From Micromonospora radicis (GTDB lineage Bacteria > Actinomycetota > Actinomycetes > Mycobacteriales > Micromonosporaceae): 64,000 bases of DNA. Where the stretch lies: positions 1 to 64,000 of the forward strand of contig NZ_QXEC01000025.1 of assembly GCF_003583405.1 (NCBI RefSeq), in the 5' to 3' direction. The position numbers and the translations under genes are program-made. Each line of letters starts with the position of its first letter. Within the stretch, counting starts at the first letter, position 1. Under the pieces are notes generated by a model. The model made no database searches. It was not told the origin of the DNA and saw only the letters and a list, made by a program, of their open reading frames with translations. Positions 8,135-17,170 of the stretch are shown here, piece by piece.

Positions 8135-9745
8135 GTGAACCCGACGCTTCCCCGCTCCGCGCCGCTCCCGGCACACGTCGCCGCACCGAGCGGCAGCGAC
8201 GTCCGCGAGGTGCTGGTGGACGGCGCGCGCCGTCGTGCCCACGCACACGGGGATCTCACCCCGTTGGGCGCCCGGCATCGTAACGTCGCCGCGGTGACCG
8301 GGGCGTTCGAGGCGCACGGCGTGGACCACTTCCTCGTCCGAGGTATGGACGACCGGACCCCGGTGATCGGGGTCAGCGAGAGCGACCGGCTCTCCGCTCT
8401 CGCCGCGTTGGAGAAGCTCGGGCTCAACGCCGCGTGCTACGTGAGCCAGGTACTGCCTCGACCACCCATCACGGCTGCGCTGCGGGACGCGGCCGAGCCG
8501 GCGTCCTGGACCGATCTGTACACCGCCAAGGCGATCAAGCTGACCTGGTTCCGAGCGGATCCGACGCTGAAACTGGTCCTCGGCCAGGCGTACGGCTGCG
8601 AGGTCGAGTTCTGGCAGCCCGATCCCGCGGCCGGTGTCCTGCGGGCCCCACGGCGCAACCGCATGATGTTCGCCGTCTCGATGGCCGGGGTGCCGGTCGA
8701 GGCCGGTGCGCACAGGTTCACCCGGCTGGCGGCGCCGACGACGCCGGGCCCTCGCCTGCGTACCCGCCGGGAGTTCGACCTCGCGCTCCCGGACGACATC
8801 GACTTCCCGATCGACGTGGTCTACACGTGGGTGGACGGCGCGGATCCGGACTGGCAGCGACGCCGGGCCGAGATCAAGGGCGAGGCGTTCCATGCCGAGG
8901 CCGCCAGCGAATCGCGGTACATCAATCGGGACGAGCTGAAGTTCTCACTTCGATCGCTGCACCTCAACGCCCCCTGGGTGCGCAACATCTACATCGTGAC
9001 CGATCGGCAGCGCCCAGCCTGGCTCGACCTGAGCGCGGGCAACATCTTCCTGGTCGACCACAAGGACATCTTCCGCGACCGAAACGCCCTGCCGACGTTC
9101 AACTCGGTCGCCATCGAGACCCAGTTGCACAACATCGATGGCCTCGCCGAGCACTTCCTCTACCTCAACGACGACATGTTCTTCGGTCGGCCGTTGGCGC
9201 CCCAGACCTTCTTCCTGGCCAATGGCAACACCAAGTTCTTCCTGTCCCAGAACCGCGTCCCGATCGGTCCGATCACCAGTCTCGACACCCCGATCGACGC
9301 CATGATCAAGAACAATCGGCGGCTCATCGAGGAACGTTTCGGCCGGACCCTGACCCAGGGCAGCCAGCACGTGCCCTATCCGCTGCGACGGAGCATCCTC
9401 GCGGAGATCGAGCGAGAGTTCCCGGCGGAGCACGCGCGGACCGCACACAGCCGGTTCCGCAGCGCCACCGACATCATCATCACCTACTCCCTGTACCACT
9501 ACTACGCCTTCATGACCGGTCGGGCGCTGCCCGGGCACGTCAACTACGGCTACGTGCAACTCGCGGTGCCGGATCTCGTGGCGCGACTGCGCCGGGCCGA
9601 GGCGCGCAGGGACTGGGACACCTTCTGCATCAACGACGCGTTCTCGACGTACGACCAGTTGCAGCAGCAGATGACCGTGCTCGAACCGTTCCTGGAGGCG
9701 TACTTCCCGGTACCGAGCCCGTACGAGTTGGTGGGACGGCCGTGA
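8135..9745 (+). CDS. Stealth family hexose-1-phosphate transferase (paralogue 2)
   Basis: 536 residues from GTG 8135, preceded by GAAGGAAG. It shares the N-terminal domain (NVAAVTGAFEAHGVDHFLVR) and all Stealth regions: IDVVYTWVDGADPDW (CR1), NRDELKFSLRSLHLNAPWVR (CR2 region), FNSVAIETQLHNIDG and LYLNDDMFFG (CR3), and a CINDAF end. Its stop overlaps the start of the next gene by four bases (GTGA), which indicates translational coupling with the GT4 glycosyltransferase. Predicted to act at the inner membrane face on nucleotide sugars; donor and acceptor sugars are unknown. Confidence 0.9.
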   Translation: MNPTLPRSAPLPAHVAAPSGSDVREVLVDGARRRAHAHGDLTPLGARHRNVAAVTGAFEAHGVDHFLVRGMDDRTPVIGVSESDRLSALAALEKLGLNAACYVSQVLPRPPITAALRDAAEPASWTDLYTAKAIKLTWFRADPTLKLVLGQAYGCEVEFWQPDPAAGVLRAPRRNRMMFAVSMAGVPVEAGAHRFTRLAAPTTPGPRLRTRREFDLALPDDIDFPIDVVYTWVDGADPDWQRRRAEIKGEAFHAEAASESRYINRDELKFSLRSLHLNAPWVRNIYIVTDRQRPAWLDLSAGNIFLVDHKDIFRDRNALPTFNSVAIETQLHNIDGLAEHFLYLNDDMFFGRPLAPQTFFLANGNTKFFLSQNRVPIGPITSLDTPIDAMIKNNRRLIEERFGRTLTQGSQHVPYPLRRSILAEIEREFPAEHARTAHSRFRSATDIIITYSLYHYYAFMTGRALPGHVNYGYVQLAVPDLVARLRRAEARRDWDTFCINDAFSTYDQLQQQMTVLEPFLEAYFPVPSPYELVGRP

Positions 9746-11970
9746 AGTTCTCGTTCCTCGTCCACAACTTCTACGGTGTGGGCGGCACCAACCGCGCGGT
9801 ACTGAACCTGGCCAGCGCACTTGTCGACGACGGTCACGAGGCGGAGATCGCGTCGGTCTTCCGGCGGGTCGACCGCACGATGTTCGACGTGGACGAGCGG
9901 GTCTCCATCGTCCCGCTGGTCGACCTGAGGCAGCGGCAGCGTGACCGGTCCGCACCACAGTTGCGGGAACCCTCGCTCCTGATCCCGAAGTCCGAGGAGT
10001 TCTATCCGCAGTACAGCCGGCTGACCGACGAGCGACTGGTCAGGTACCTGCGCCACACCGACGCCGACGTCGTCGTCGGCACCCGGCCAGGGCTCAACCT
10101 CGTCGTCGCCCGGCATGCCCCGGAACACGCGGTCCGTGTCGCGCAGGAACACATGACGCAGGATCTGATCGACGACGCCGTCAAGACGGAGATTCGTCGC
10201 TCCTACGCCCGGATCGACCTGGCGTACACCGTGTCGAACGCCGACGCGGACGCCTTCCGGACCGGCAATCCGGTTCCGGGCACCGAGATCAAGGCGCTGG
10301 CCAACAGCGCACCGCGAAGCTCCATTCCGCCGGCCGACGGACGGAACCGGACCATCGTGGCGGCCGGCCGCCTCGATCCCATCAAGCGGTACGACCGGCT
10401 GATAGCGGCTTTCGCGTACGCGGTCCGGGACTGCCCCGGATGGCAGCTACGGATCTACGGCGACGGTGAGCAGCGACCGGGGCTCGCCAGACTGGTCCGC
10501 GAGTTGGGGATGTACGGCCAGGTGCTGCTGATGGGCCGTCGGGAGGACATGACGGCGGAATGGGTCAAGGGGTCCATCGCTGCTGTCTCCTCCGCCCGGG
10601 AGTCGTTCGGGATGACCATCGTGGAGGCCATGAGGCTGGGTCTGCCGGTCGTCAGCAGCGACTGCCCGGTCGGGCCGCGCGAGATCATCACCCACGGCGA
10701 GGACGGCCTGCTGGTGCCGACCGACGACTTCGACGAGTACGCCCGCGCGCTGCGGACGTTGATGCGGGACGACGACCTCCGCATCCGAATGGGGGCGATG
10801 GCGGTGGCGAACTCCGCCCGCTTCGATCCGGCGAACCTGGCGAACGAGTTCGTCCGGGACTGCTCGCGGGTGCTCTCCGCCCGGCGCGCCGGCCTGCCTC
10901 GCTACCCCAGCGGACGGAAGCTGCTGCCTCCGGAACTGACCCGATCGGTGAGCCGTAGCGGCGAGTTGCTGCGGGAGGTGGGTCTGGCGCGGGCCCTGGC
11001 CGACCCGGTTCTGCGGGGGATAGCGGAGAACGACCTGACCCGACGCGCGAGCATGGGTGCCCTGGTCCGGCTGGCCCGAGTCCGACGTGCCCGGAGCACC
11101 AGTACGCGTCTGCAGGCGGCGATCAGACGACGGGTCTCGGCCGACGCCGACGCCCCGGTGGCGGACTGCGTGGTGACACCCGATCTGGGACTGCGCCTCA
11201 CCCTGGATCTGACGGCAGGTTCCGGCGACGACGTGTCGATGCTGCTCAGCAACCGCGACACCCGAGACGTGGTGCGTGCGGCTCTCGTCCCGTCGGCTGA
11301 CGGAACCCGGGCAGTGGGCACCCTCGACGCCGCTGCCCTGTCCGAAGGCCGGTGGAACGCCTACCTGGTCGACGGGAAGCGGGTCCGGCACCGGCTGCGC
11401 CCGCGACAACTGGACAGCCGGATCCTCTGCTCCGCCGAGGCGACGCTCGTCCGCCCGCGCGGGGGAGTGGCGGTCCAGGTGCCCTACCAGACCGTCGACG
11501 GGTTCCTGGCGGTACGCAGTTGGGTGCGGCCGGTACACGCGGAGGCGTCTCGACTCGCCCTCGACGGCGAGGCGGTACTCGTGGAGTTCGTCTGGTACGG
11601 ACCCGGTGTGCCGGACGCCGCGGTGCTTCATCGGCGCGGCGACCCGACCCTGTCGATGGACCTGCCGACGACCTCGGCGGTGGACGGCACGGTGTCCGTG
11701 GCGGTGCCGTTGACGGCGCTGGCCGACCTTCGGTTGAGCCGGCACGAGAAGTGGGACCTCTTCCTCCGGTACGGCGACGACGAGGTCAGGCTGGGGCGTT
11801 TCGCCGACGACGTGGTCGACAAGAAACGTACCTACAGTTACCCCGAGATCCACCTGCCCGACGAGACCACCCTGGACCTGGTCGAGGAGGATCCGGCTCC
11901 GATGCTGCGGATCTGCCCTTACTACACGATCGACAGCGAGTTGTCCTTCGCGGTCGTCGATCGGCCCTAG
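9742..11970 (+). CDS. GT4 family glycosyltransferase with long C-terminal extension
   Basis: 742 residues from GTG 9742 (GTGA overlap with the previous stop). Residues 1-385 are a GT-B fold: an N-terminal VHNFYGVGGTNRAVLNLA glycine loop, then the GT4 donor domain with AAGRLDPIKRYDRLIAAF, ARESFGMTIVEAMRLGLPVV (the EX7E-type region) and a GEDGLLVP end. The remaining 350 or so residues are not part of GT4. They look beta-rich and resemble in style the C-terminal beta-sandwich modules of some teichoic-acid glycosyltransferases, but I cannot assign them. The gene sits inside the Stealth operon, so it probably adds non-phosphorylated sugars to the same polymer. Confidence 0.87.
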   Translation: MKFSFLVHNFYGVGGTNRAVLNLASALVDDGHEAEIASVFRRVDRTMFDVDERVSIVPLVDLRQRQRDRSAPQLREPSLLIPKSEEFYPQYSRLTDERLVRYLRHTDADVVVGTRPGLNLVVARHAPEHAVRVAQEHMTQDLIDDAVKTEIRRSYARIDLAYTVSNADADAFRTGNPVPGTEIKALANSAPRSSIPPADGRNRTIVAAGRLDPIKRYDRLIAAFAYAVRDCPGWQLRIYGDGEQRPGLARLVRELGMYGQVLLMGRREDMTAEWVKGSIAAVSSARESFGMTIVEAMRLGLPVVSSDCPVGPREIITHGEDGLLVPTDDFDEYARALRTLMRDDDLRIRMGAMAVANSARFDPANLANEFVRDCSRVLSARRAGLPRYPSGRKLLPPELTRSVSRSGELLREVGLARALADPVLRGIAENDLTRRASMGALVRLARVRRARSTSTRLQAAIRRRVSADADAPVADCVVTPDLGLRLTLDLTAGSGDDVSMLLSNRDTRDVVRAALVPSADGTRAVGTLDAAALSEGRWNAYLVDGKRVRHRLRPRQLDSRILCSAEATLVRPRGGVAVQVPYQTVDGFLAVRSWVRPVHAEASRLALDGEAVLVEFVWYGPGVPDAAVLHRRGDPTLSMDLPTTSAVDGTVSVAVPLTALADLRLSRHEKWDLFLRYGDDEVRLGRFADDVVDKKRTYSYPEIHLPDETTLDLVEEDPAPMLRICPYYTIDSELSFAVVDRP

Positions 11971-11994
11971 CCACACCACAGAGGAGCGCGGTTC

Positions 11995-13761
11995 GTGACC
12001 GAGTCCGGGCGAGTCCAGTCGGAAGAGATCCCCAAGGCGGTGGCCGAGCCGTCCGGGCTGGTGGACGTCTATCGGCGGGTACTGAGCCCGCAGACCCGGC
12101 GCGCCATCGCGAAGAAGATCAGTCCGCGTACCCGGTATCAGCTCAAGCAGTGGGTCGCCCGGGCCGCCCAGGACACCCAACTGGCCGCCCGTCGCGGCGA
12201 ACGGCTGGCCCGGCGGCAGCCCGAGCTGCTGGCCGGCGACGACCGGGCGGTGGTGGTCGCCGACCAGGCGCCCCGGATCGCCCTGGTCGACCCGAACGTC
12301 ACGCCCCTGCGGGTGCGGACGGCGAACCTGGCGGCGGTGACGGCGGCACTCGACGCGGCCGGCGTGGCGTACTTCCAGGTCCGGGGCGCCTCCCACCGCA
12401 CGTCTGTGGTGGCGGTGGACGCCGTGGACCGTGATCGGGTGTACGCCGCGCTGGCGACCGCCTGCGCACGCGTGCCCGGCTATGTCACCGAGGTACGACC
12501 GGGGGAGCAGCCGCCGGGTGCGGGATTCGAGTCGAAGTCGTGGAAGCGGCTGGCCGACGCCGGGGTGCTGCGGCTGACCTGGTACCGGACGGACCCGCGC
12601 CACCGGCTGGTGCTGGGCCAGGCGTACGGCTGTGAGGTGGAGTTCTGGCAGCGGCAGGGGGCGGCACTGGTGGCGCCCCGACCGAATCCGGTGGCGGAGC
12701 AGGTGGACGCGGCTGCCCCGCCGGTGGAGGCCGCCGAGTCACTGTTCACCGCGCTGGCGCCGGTGACCGCCAACACGACGGTCCGGACCAGGCCGGAGTT
12801 CGCGGCGCCGCGCCCGGTCGACGTTGGGTTCCCGGTCGACGTGGTCTACACCTGGGTCGACGGTACCGACCCCGCCTGGCTCCGTCGGCGGGCCGCGGTG
12901 ACCGGCGTGCCGTACCACAGCGAGGCAGCGAATGCGGCACGGTTCCTCAGCCGCGACGAGCTGCGCTACTCGCTACGGTCGCTGCACCTCTTCGCACCCT
13001 GGGTGCGCCACGTCTACCTGGTGACCGACGACCAGGTGCCGTCGTGGCTGGACCGGTCGGCGCCGGGCATCCAGGTGGTGAGCCACCGGGAGATCTTCGC
13101 GGACCCGGCGGTGCTGCCCACGTACAACTCGCACGCCATCGAGAGCCAGCTGCACCACATCGACGGGCTCTCCGAGCAGTTCCTCTACTTCAACGACGAC
13201 GTCTTCCTCGGCACCGAGGTGCTGCCCTGGGACTTCTTCCTGGCCAACGGGATCGCCAAGTTCTTCCCGTCGCCGGCCCTGGTGCCGCCCGGCGCGGCGA
13301 CCGCCGAGGACATCCCCTCCTCGGCGGCGGGCAAGAACAACCGGGCCCTGATCGCCGAGCGCTTCGGCACCGTGCTGACGCAGAAGATGAAGCACATGCC
13401 GCACGCGCTGCGGCGCAGCGTGCTGTACGAGATCGAGGAGACCTTCGCCGCCCGGCACCAGCAGACCGCGGGCAGTCGCTTCCGCGCCATGACGGACATC
13501 TCGATCGCGTCGTCGTTGCACCACTACTATGCGTTCCACAGCGGGCGGGCGGTGCCGGGGGAACTGCGGTACGCCATCGCCGAGTTGTCCCATCCCGACA
13601 CCCCCGCCCGGCTCGCCCATCTGCTGGCCCGGCGGGACCGGCACGTCTTCTGCCTGAACGACGCGTTCTCCACGGAGGAGGACCTGGCCGCTCAGCTTAG
13701 GATCGTCACGCCCTTCCTGGACACCTACTTCCCGGTGCCCAGTCCGTGGGAGAAGGTCTGA
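11995..13761 (+). CDS. Stealth family hexose-1-phosphate transferase (paralogue 3)
   Basis: 588 residues from GTG 11995, with AGAGGAG about 9 bases upstream. The first 90 residues are basic and helical and unique to this copy. Then come the shared N-terminal domain (LAAVTAALDAAGVAYFQVRG) and Stealth CR1 VDVVYTWVDGTDPAW, CR2 LRYSLRSLHLFAPWVRHVYL, CR3 YNSHAIESQLHHIDG with LYFNDDVFLG, and the terminal HVFCLNDAFS. It is the last gene of the operon and is followed by a hairpin. Substrate specificity is unknown; paralogues 1 and 3 share the KNNR and TQKMKH motifs more closely than paralogue 2. Confidence 0.9.
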   Translation: MTESGRVQSEEIPKAVAEPSGLVDVYRRVLSPQTRRAIAKKISPRTRYQLKQWVARAAQDTQLAARRGERLARRQPELLAGDDRAVVVADQAPRIALVDPNVTPLRVRTANLAAVTAALDAAGVAYFQVRGASHRTSVVAVDAVDRDRVYAALATACARVPGYVTEVRPGEQPPGAGFESKSWKRLADAGVLRLTWYRTDPRHRLVLGQAYGCEVEFWQRQGAALVAPRPNPVAEQVDAAAPPVEAAESLFTALAPVTANTTVRTRPEFAAPRPVDVGFPVDVVYTWVDGTDPAWLRRRAAVTGVPYHSEAANAARFLSRDELRYSLRSLHLFAPWVRHVYLVTDDQVPSWLDRSAPGIQVVSHREIFADPAVLPTYNSHAIESQLHHIDGLSEQFLYFNDDVFLGTEVLPWDFFLANGIAKFFPSPALVPPGAATAEDIPSSAAGKNNRALIAERFGTVLTQKMKHMPHALRRSVLYEIEETFAARHQQTAGSRFRAMTDISIASSLHHYYAFHSGRAVPGELRYAIAELSHPDTPARLAHLLARRDRHVFCLNDAFSTEEDLAAQLRIVTPFLDTYFPVPSPWEKV

Positions 13762-13767
13762 CACGAC

Positions 13768-13806
13768 GGTGGCCGGCCGCGCCCTCACGGGTGCGACCGG
13801 CCATCC
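13768..13806. terminator. Hairpin between convergent genes
   Basis: TGGCCGG (13770-13776) pairs with CCGGCCA (13797-13803), with further GC pairing inside (GCGCCC with GGGTGC). It lies between the end of the glycan operon and the end of the lipoprotein gene on the other strand. There is no U-tract, as is usual in such genomes. Possibly bidirectional. Confidence 0.5.
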
Positions 13807-13819
13807 GGCTGACGGTGGG

Positions 13820-14491
13820 TCAGTAGTCGTAGTCGGAGTCCGAGCTGTCCGACTTGGTCTTCGACGGCGGGGCTACCGCCTTCGGGGTGCCCTTGGGCAG
13901 GCACTCCAGGTTCTTGCTGCCGTCCGGGTTGACCACGAACCAGGTACCGCCGACGCCCTGGCCCTTCCACTGGCCGGGCTTCTTGTCGCCGATGTAGGTG
14001 TAGAGCGGCCAGCCGTCCAGCGTGATCTGCCGGGTGCCGTCGGGTCGGGTGACGGTGCCGACCGCGTCGTCGGAGACGCCCTTGAGTTTCGGGTTGCCGT
14101 CGGTCAGGGCCGGCGGCCACACCTCGGCGCACTGGTCCTCGCAGTTGGTGGCCGGCGGGTCGTTGCTGTCCCGGTCGAAGCGGTACAGCAGGAAACCGTC
14201 CTGGTTGACCACCGCGCTGCCCATCCGGGGGAACTTCTTGCCGGTGAGGCTCTCGGTCAGGTCGACCCCGTCGGGCAGCGGGGCGTCGTTCTCGGCTTCG
14301 GCACCCGGTGACGCCGACGCGCCCGGCTCAGCGCTGGCCTCGGGATCCGCGGTCGCCGTGGGGTCGGCCGCGGCGACAGCGACCGGCTCTGCCGCGCCGG
14401 GGTCCGCTGCGTTGTAACCGGCGGGCGCGCAGGCCGTCAGTGCGACCATGGCGCTCACCGCGACAACGACGGTCCGCTTCATCTCTGCCAC
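13820..14491 (-). CDS. Lipoprotein with secreted-repeat (PF03640-type) domains
   Basis: 223 residues. The lipobox VALTACAPA puts the lipidated Cys at about residue 21. An Ala/Glu-rich linker runs to about residue 80. Two copies of the short beta repeat of the Lipoprotein_15 family follow: GSAVVNQDGFLLYRFDRDS ... CEDQCAEVWPPAL and ITLDGWPLYTYIGDKKPGQW. These domains occur in many actinobacterial surface lipoproteins; their role is not established. The gene sits just downstream of an ECF sigma/anti-sigma pair on the same strand and could be part of its regulon (inference). Confidence 0.85.
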   Translation of the reverse strand: MAEMKRTVVVAVSAMVALTACAPAGYNAADPGAAEPVAVAAADPTATADPEASAEPGASASPGAEAENDAPLPDGVDLTESLTGKKFPRMGSAVVNQDGFLLYRFDRDSNDPPATNCEDQCAEVWPPALTDGNPKLKGVSDDAVGTVTRPDGTRQITLDGWPLYTYIGDKKPGQWKGQGVGGTWFVVNPDGSKNLECLPKGTPKAVAPPSKTKSDSSDSDYDY

Positions 14492-14614
14492 GTGCCCTCC
14501 TCATACTTGACAAGTCACCGAGAAGTACGGGGTTGGGGCTGTCAAGGTTGAAGTCGAAACGGTGGCTCATTTCACAACTCGTCGATTGAACCGGACCCCG
14601 CGACCGTTCGTGTG

Positions 14615-14645
14615 GGCCGTACGCCGGCCGTACGCCGGCCGTACG
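14615..14645. repeat. 11-bp short tandem repeat
   Basis: GGCCGTACGCC twice plus nine bases of a third copy, in the gap between the lipoprotein gene start and the anti-sigma gene end. No function is evident. Confidence 0.8.
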
Positions 14646-14705
14646 TCACCGTCACCGTCGGCCGGGCCGGGACTCGCCCGCACCGCCCGGAAACGACGCC
14701 GACGT

Positions 14706-14738
14706 CGAAGGCCCGCCTCGGATCGAGGCGGGCCTTCG
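14706..14738 (-). terminator. Strong hairpin downstream of the anti-sigma gene
   Basis: A perfect 15-bp stem, CGAAGGCCCGCCTCG (14706-14720) with CGAGGCGGGCCTTCG (14724-14738) and a GAT loop. It begins 23 bases past the stop of the anti-sigma factor gene, so it is its likely intrinsic terminator despite lacking a U-tract. Confidence 0.75.
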
Positions 14739-14760
14739 AGGTGCTGAGGTACGTCGGCGG

Positions 14761-15540
14761 TCAGTTGGCGGGCACCGTCACCAGCGGCGTACCGACACCC
14801 TTGCTGTCGACCTGCTCCACCTGGAAGTGCTTCACATCGTCCAACTTGGACGACGTCGCGGCGGACAGGGCCAGGCGCTGCGGATTGCTGATCGTGCCGT
14901 AACCGTCCGGCGGCACCGCCCAGCTGGAGATGATCTCCGTGCTGGCGTCCTTGCGGACCACCACCAGCCGGCACTCGCGGGGGCCGGGCAGCTTGGCCAG
15001 GGTGAAGGCCACGTTCGTGCCGAAGTCCTTCGAGTCCAGGAAGAAGGTCGCCTGCACCCCGGTCTCCGGGTCGGTGGCGTTGACCTGCTTGCCCTCCTGC
15101 TCGGTACCGCCCTGCCCCGGGTCACCGGGGTTGCCCGGGCGGCTGTTCGGTGGCTCCAGCGTGCCGAGGGTGGGCCCGGCGACCGGCGGTGGCGCGGTGC
15201 CACCGTCGGCCAGGTTACTGAACACCACCCCGGTGACCCCGCCGAAGACCACCACGGCGGCCGCGGTCGCCAGGATCTGCCGGAACCGTGCCCTGCGGCG
15301 GTGCGTACGCATCGCCACCAGGGTGCGGTCCAGCAGGATCGGATTCGAGTGGGTCTGCTCCAGCGCCGTCACCGACTCCGCGTCGATGTCGGAGAGCAGC
15401 CCGACCACCGGCACCATCGTCTCCAACTCGGCGGCGCACGCCCAGCAGGAGGCGAGGTGTTCCTCGAACCGCTCCATGTCCTGGGCGTCCAGCACGCCGA
15501 GGGCGTACGCGGCGACGTCCATGTGGTCAACCCGACTCAT
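14761..15540 (-). CDS. Anti-sigma factor with zinc-binding N-terminus
   Basis: 259 residues from ATG 15540, overlapping the sigma gene stop by four bases (ATGA). Residues 1-45 contain the zinc anti-sigma motif: HMDVAAYALGVLD then HLASCWACAAELE (HxxxCxxC), which would bind the sigma factor in the cytoplasm. A single membrane segment follows at about residues 95-115 (ILATAAAVVVFGGVTGVVFS), then an extracytoplasmic Pro/Gly-rich linker and a globular beta domain. Same plan as RslA-type anti-sigma factors: the outer domain senses, the inner domain releases sigma. Confidence 0.88.
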   Translation of the reverse strand: MSRVDHMDVAAYALGVLDAQDMERFEEHLASCWACAAELETMVPVVGLLSDIDAESVTALEQTHSNPILLDRTLVAMRTHRRRARFRQILATAAAVVVFGGVTGVVFSNLADGGTAPPPVAGPTLGTLEPPNSRPGNPGDPGQGGTEQEGKQVNATDPETGVQATFFLDSKDFGTNVAFTLAKLPGPRECRLVVVRKDASTEIISSWAVPPDGYGTISNPQRLALSAATSSKLDDVKHFQVEQVDSKGVGTPLVTVPAN

Positions 15541-16178
15541 TCCGTCACCCCCCGTTCCTGCAGAGCTGTGCGCAGCGCGCGCAGCGCGTAGTAGACCCGC
15601 GACTTCGCGGTGCCCAGCGGCAGTCCGAGTTCCTCGGCCGCCTCGGGCACCGTCCGGCCCCGGAAGTACGTCGCCACCAGGATCTCCCGGTGCGATTGAC
15701 TCAAGGTACGCAGTGCGTCGGCCACCGTCATCGAGCGCAGCACCCGGTCGGTGCTGTCCGACTCGGCGAAGGCCGTCAGATCCCGGTCGTACGTCTCGGC
15801 CGGGCGGGCCTGTTCGCTGCGGTGCTCGTCGATGGCGATCCGGCGGGCCACCGTCACCAGCCACGGCCGAAGCGACCCCTGTCCCTGCGTGCCCAGCCGG
15901 TGCGCGTTGCGCCAGGCCCGAAGCAGCGTCTCCTGGACGATGTCCTCCGCCCGCTGCCGGTCACCACCGGTCAACCGCATGACGAACATCAGCAGCGGGC
16001 CGGCGTGCTCGGCGTACAGCGTGCGGATCAACTGGTCGGAGTGGGCGGCCTCGGTCGTCGTGGCCTGGTGGCGGCCAGGGGCGGGTCGCGGCGTCACCGG
16101 GCTATTCTGGCGAGACGTCGCGCGGGAGTCGACCCCACGGTCGGACGTGGTCGGCCGCGACTGGGATCGGGCGGACAT
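15537..16178 (-). CDS. ECF RNA polymerase sigma factor (SigL-like)
   Basis: 213 residues from ATG 16178; the frame is open to 16316 but upstream sequence is not family-like. Sigma region 2 covers LIRTLYAEHAGPLLMFVMRL and GDRQRAEDIVQETLLRAWRN; region 4 covers LSQSHREILVATYFRGRTVP and AAEELGLPLGTAKSRVYYALR, the -35 recognition helix-turn-helix. It is translationally coupled to the downstream anti-sigma factor. The pair resembles mycobacterial SigL-RslA by domain plan. Autoregulation is likely, but I see no clear ECF promoter. Confidence 0.88.
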   Translation of the reverse strand: MSARSQSRPTTSDRGVDSRATSRQNSPVTPRPAPGRHQATTTEAAHSDQLIRTLYAEHAGPLLMFVMRLTGGDRQRAEDIVQETLLRAWRNAHRLGTQGQGSLRPWLVTVARRIAIDEHRSEQARPAETYDRDLTAFAESDSTDRVLRSMTVADALRTLSQSHREILVATYFRGRTVPEAAEELGLPLGTAKSRVYYALRALRTALQERGVTE

Positions 16179-16220
16179 CCAGTCCACCCGCACCCGGTCG
16201 CCTTGCCAACCGACCGCCAG

Positions 16221-16232
16221 TGCATGCATGCA
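16221..16232. repeat. Alternating palindrome TGCATGCATGCA upstream of the sigma gene
   Basis: A perfect 12-bp palindrome 43 bases upstream of the chosen sigma start. It could be an operator or a chance AT/GC-balanced repeat; nothing else supports a function. Confidence 0.25.
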
Positions 16233-16312
16233 GACCTCCGGATGTCCATGGACAGAAGCCGTCCCCCCACGGGCATGGCTGCCGAGTAGTACGCAGGGCC
16301 CCGCCGAACGGA

Positions 16313-17170
16313 TCAACGGCGGACGGAAAAAATCCCCGGCGGCGGCGGTGTGGAGTCGGTGGCGTCGCTGTCGTGCACCGCCGTGGCGCCGCCGACGAAG
16401 CGGTCGAGGTCCGTGTCGGCGAGCACCCGCCCGGGGAACCAGTCGCCGGCGGCCCGGCGGGTCAGCGCCGCCACGGGCGGTTCCTGCCGGCCCGCCACCA
16501 GCACCAGGTTGCCGTAGCGGCGTCCGCGCAGCACGGCGGCGTCGGCGACCAGGCAGGCGCGGGGCAGTACGGTGCGGACGGTGGCGACCTGGGCCCGGGC
16601 GTAGCGCAGCGGTGGACCGTCGGCGAGGTTGGCCAGGTACCAGCCGCCGGGGCGCAGCACCCGGGCCGCCTCGACGGCGTACTCCACGGAGGTCAGTCGG
16701 GCCGGCGTGCGGGCACCGGCGAACACATCGGAGACCACCACGTCGTAGCCGGCGTCCCGGGTCGCGGCCAACACCGCACGGGCGTCACCCACCCGCACCT
16801 TGAGGCGGGCGTCGGCCCGCCACGGCAACGCCCGACGGACGAGGTCGACGAGGGCGGCGTCCACCTCGACCACCCGCTGGATGGAACCGGGACGGGTGGC
16901 GGCGAGGTAGCGGGGCAGGGTCAGCGCGCCGCCACCCAGGTGCAGCACCCGCAGTGGGGTGCCGGCGGGTGCGATCAGGTCGAGCGCGGCGGCCAGCCGG
17001 CGGACATACTCGAACTCCAGGTGGGTCGGGTCGGTGAGGTCCACATGCGACTGTGGCGCGCCGTCCAGCGACAACGTCCACGACCCGGGCCGGTCCGGAT
17101 CCGGCGCCAACTCGGCGAGCCCCGTGTCGACCTGCTCGGTGATCCGGTCGGTGTCGCGGCGGCGGCCCAT
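16313..17170 (-). CDS. Spermidine-synthase-like SAM-dependent enzyme
   Basis: 285 residues. The Rossmann SAM motif is VLHLGGGALTLPRYLA (about residues 76-91), followed by VVEVDAALVDLVRRAL and YDVVVSDVFAGARTP, the layout of the spermidine/spermine synthase fold. The N-terminal beta hairpin (TLSDGAPQSHVDL-like) is also present. Stand-alone actinobacterial members usually have no proven aminopropyltransferase activity and could be methyltransferases. It is co-directional with and 60 bases downstream of the nurA-like gene, separated by a 32-bp repeat. Confidence 0.78.
   Translation of the reverse strand: MGRRRDTDRITEQVDTGLAELAPDPDRPGSWTLSLDGAPQSHVDLTDPTHLEFEYVRRLAAALDLIAPAGTPLRVLHLGGGALTLPRYLAATRPGSIQRVVEVDAALVDLVRRALPWRADARLKVRVGDARAVLAATRDAGYDVVVSDVFAGARTPARLTSVEYAVEAARVLRPGGWYLANLADGPPLRYARAQVATVRTVLPRACLVADAAVLRGRRYGNLVLVAGRQEPPVAALTRRAAGDWFPGRVLADTDLDRFVGGATAVHDSDATDSTPPPPGIFSVRR

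Noticed and set aside
10447-12603. A 718-codon minus-strand open frame
   Set aside because: Antisense shadow of the GT4 and third Stealth genes; low complexity, no domain.
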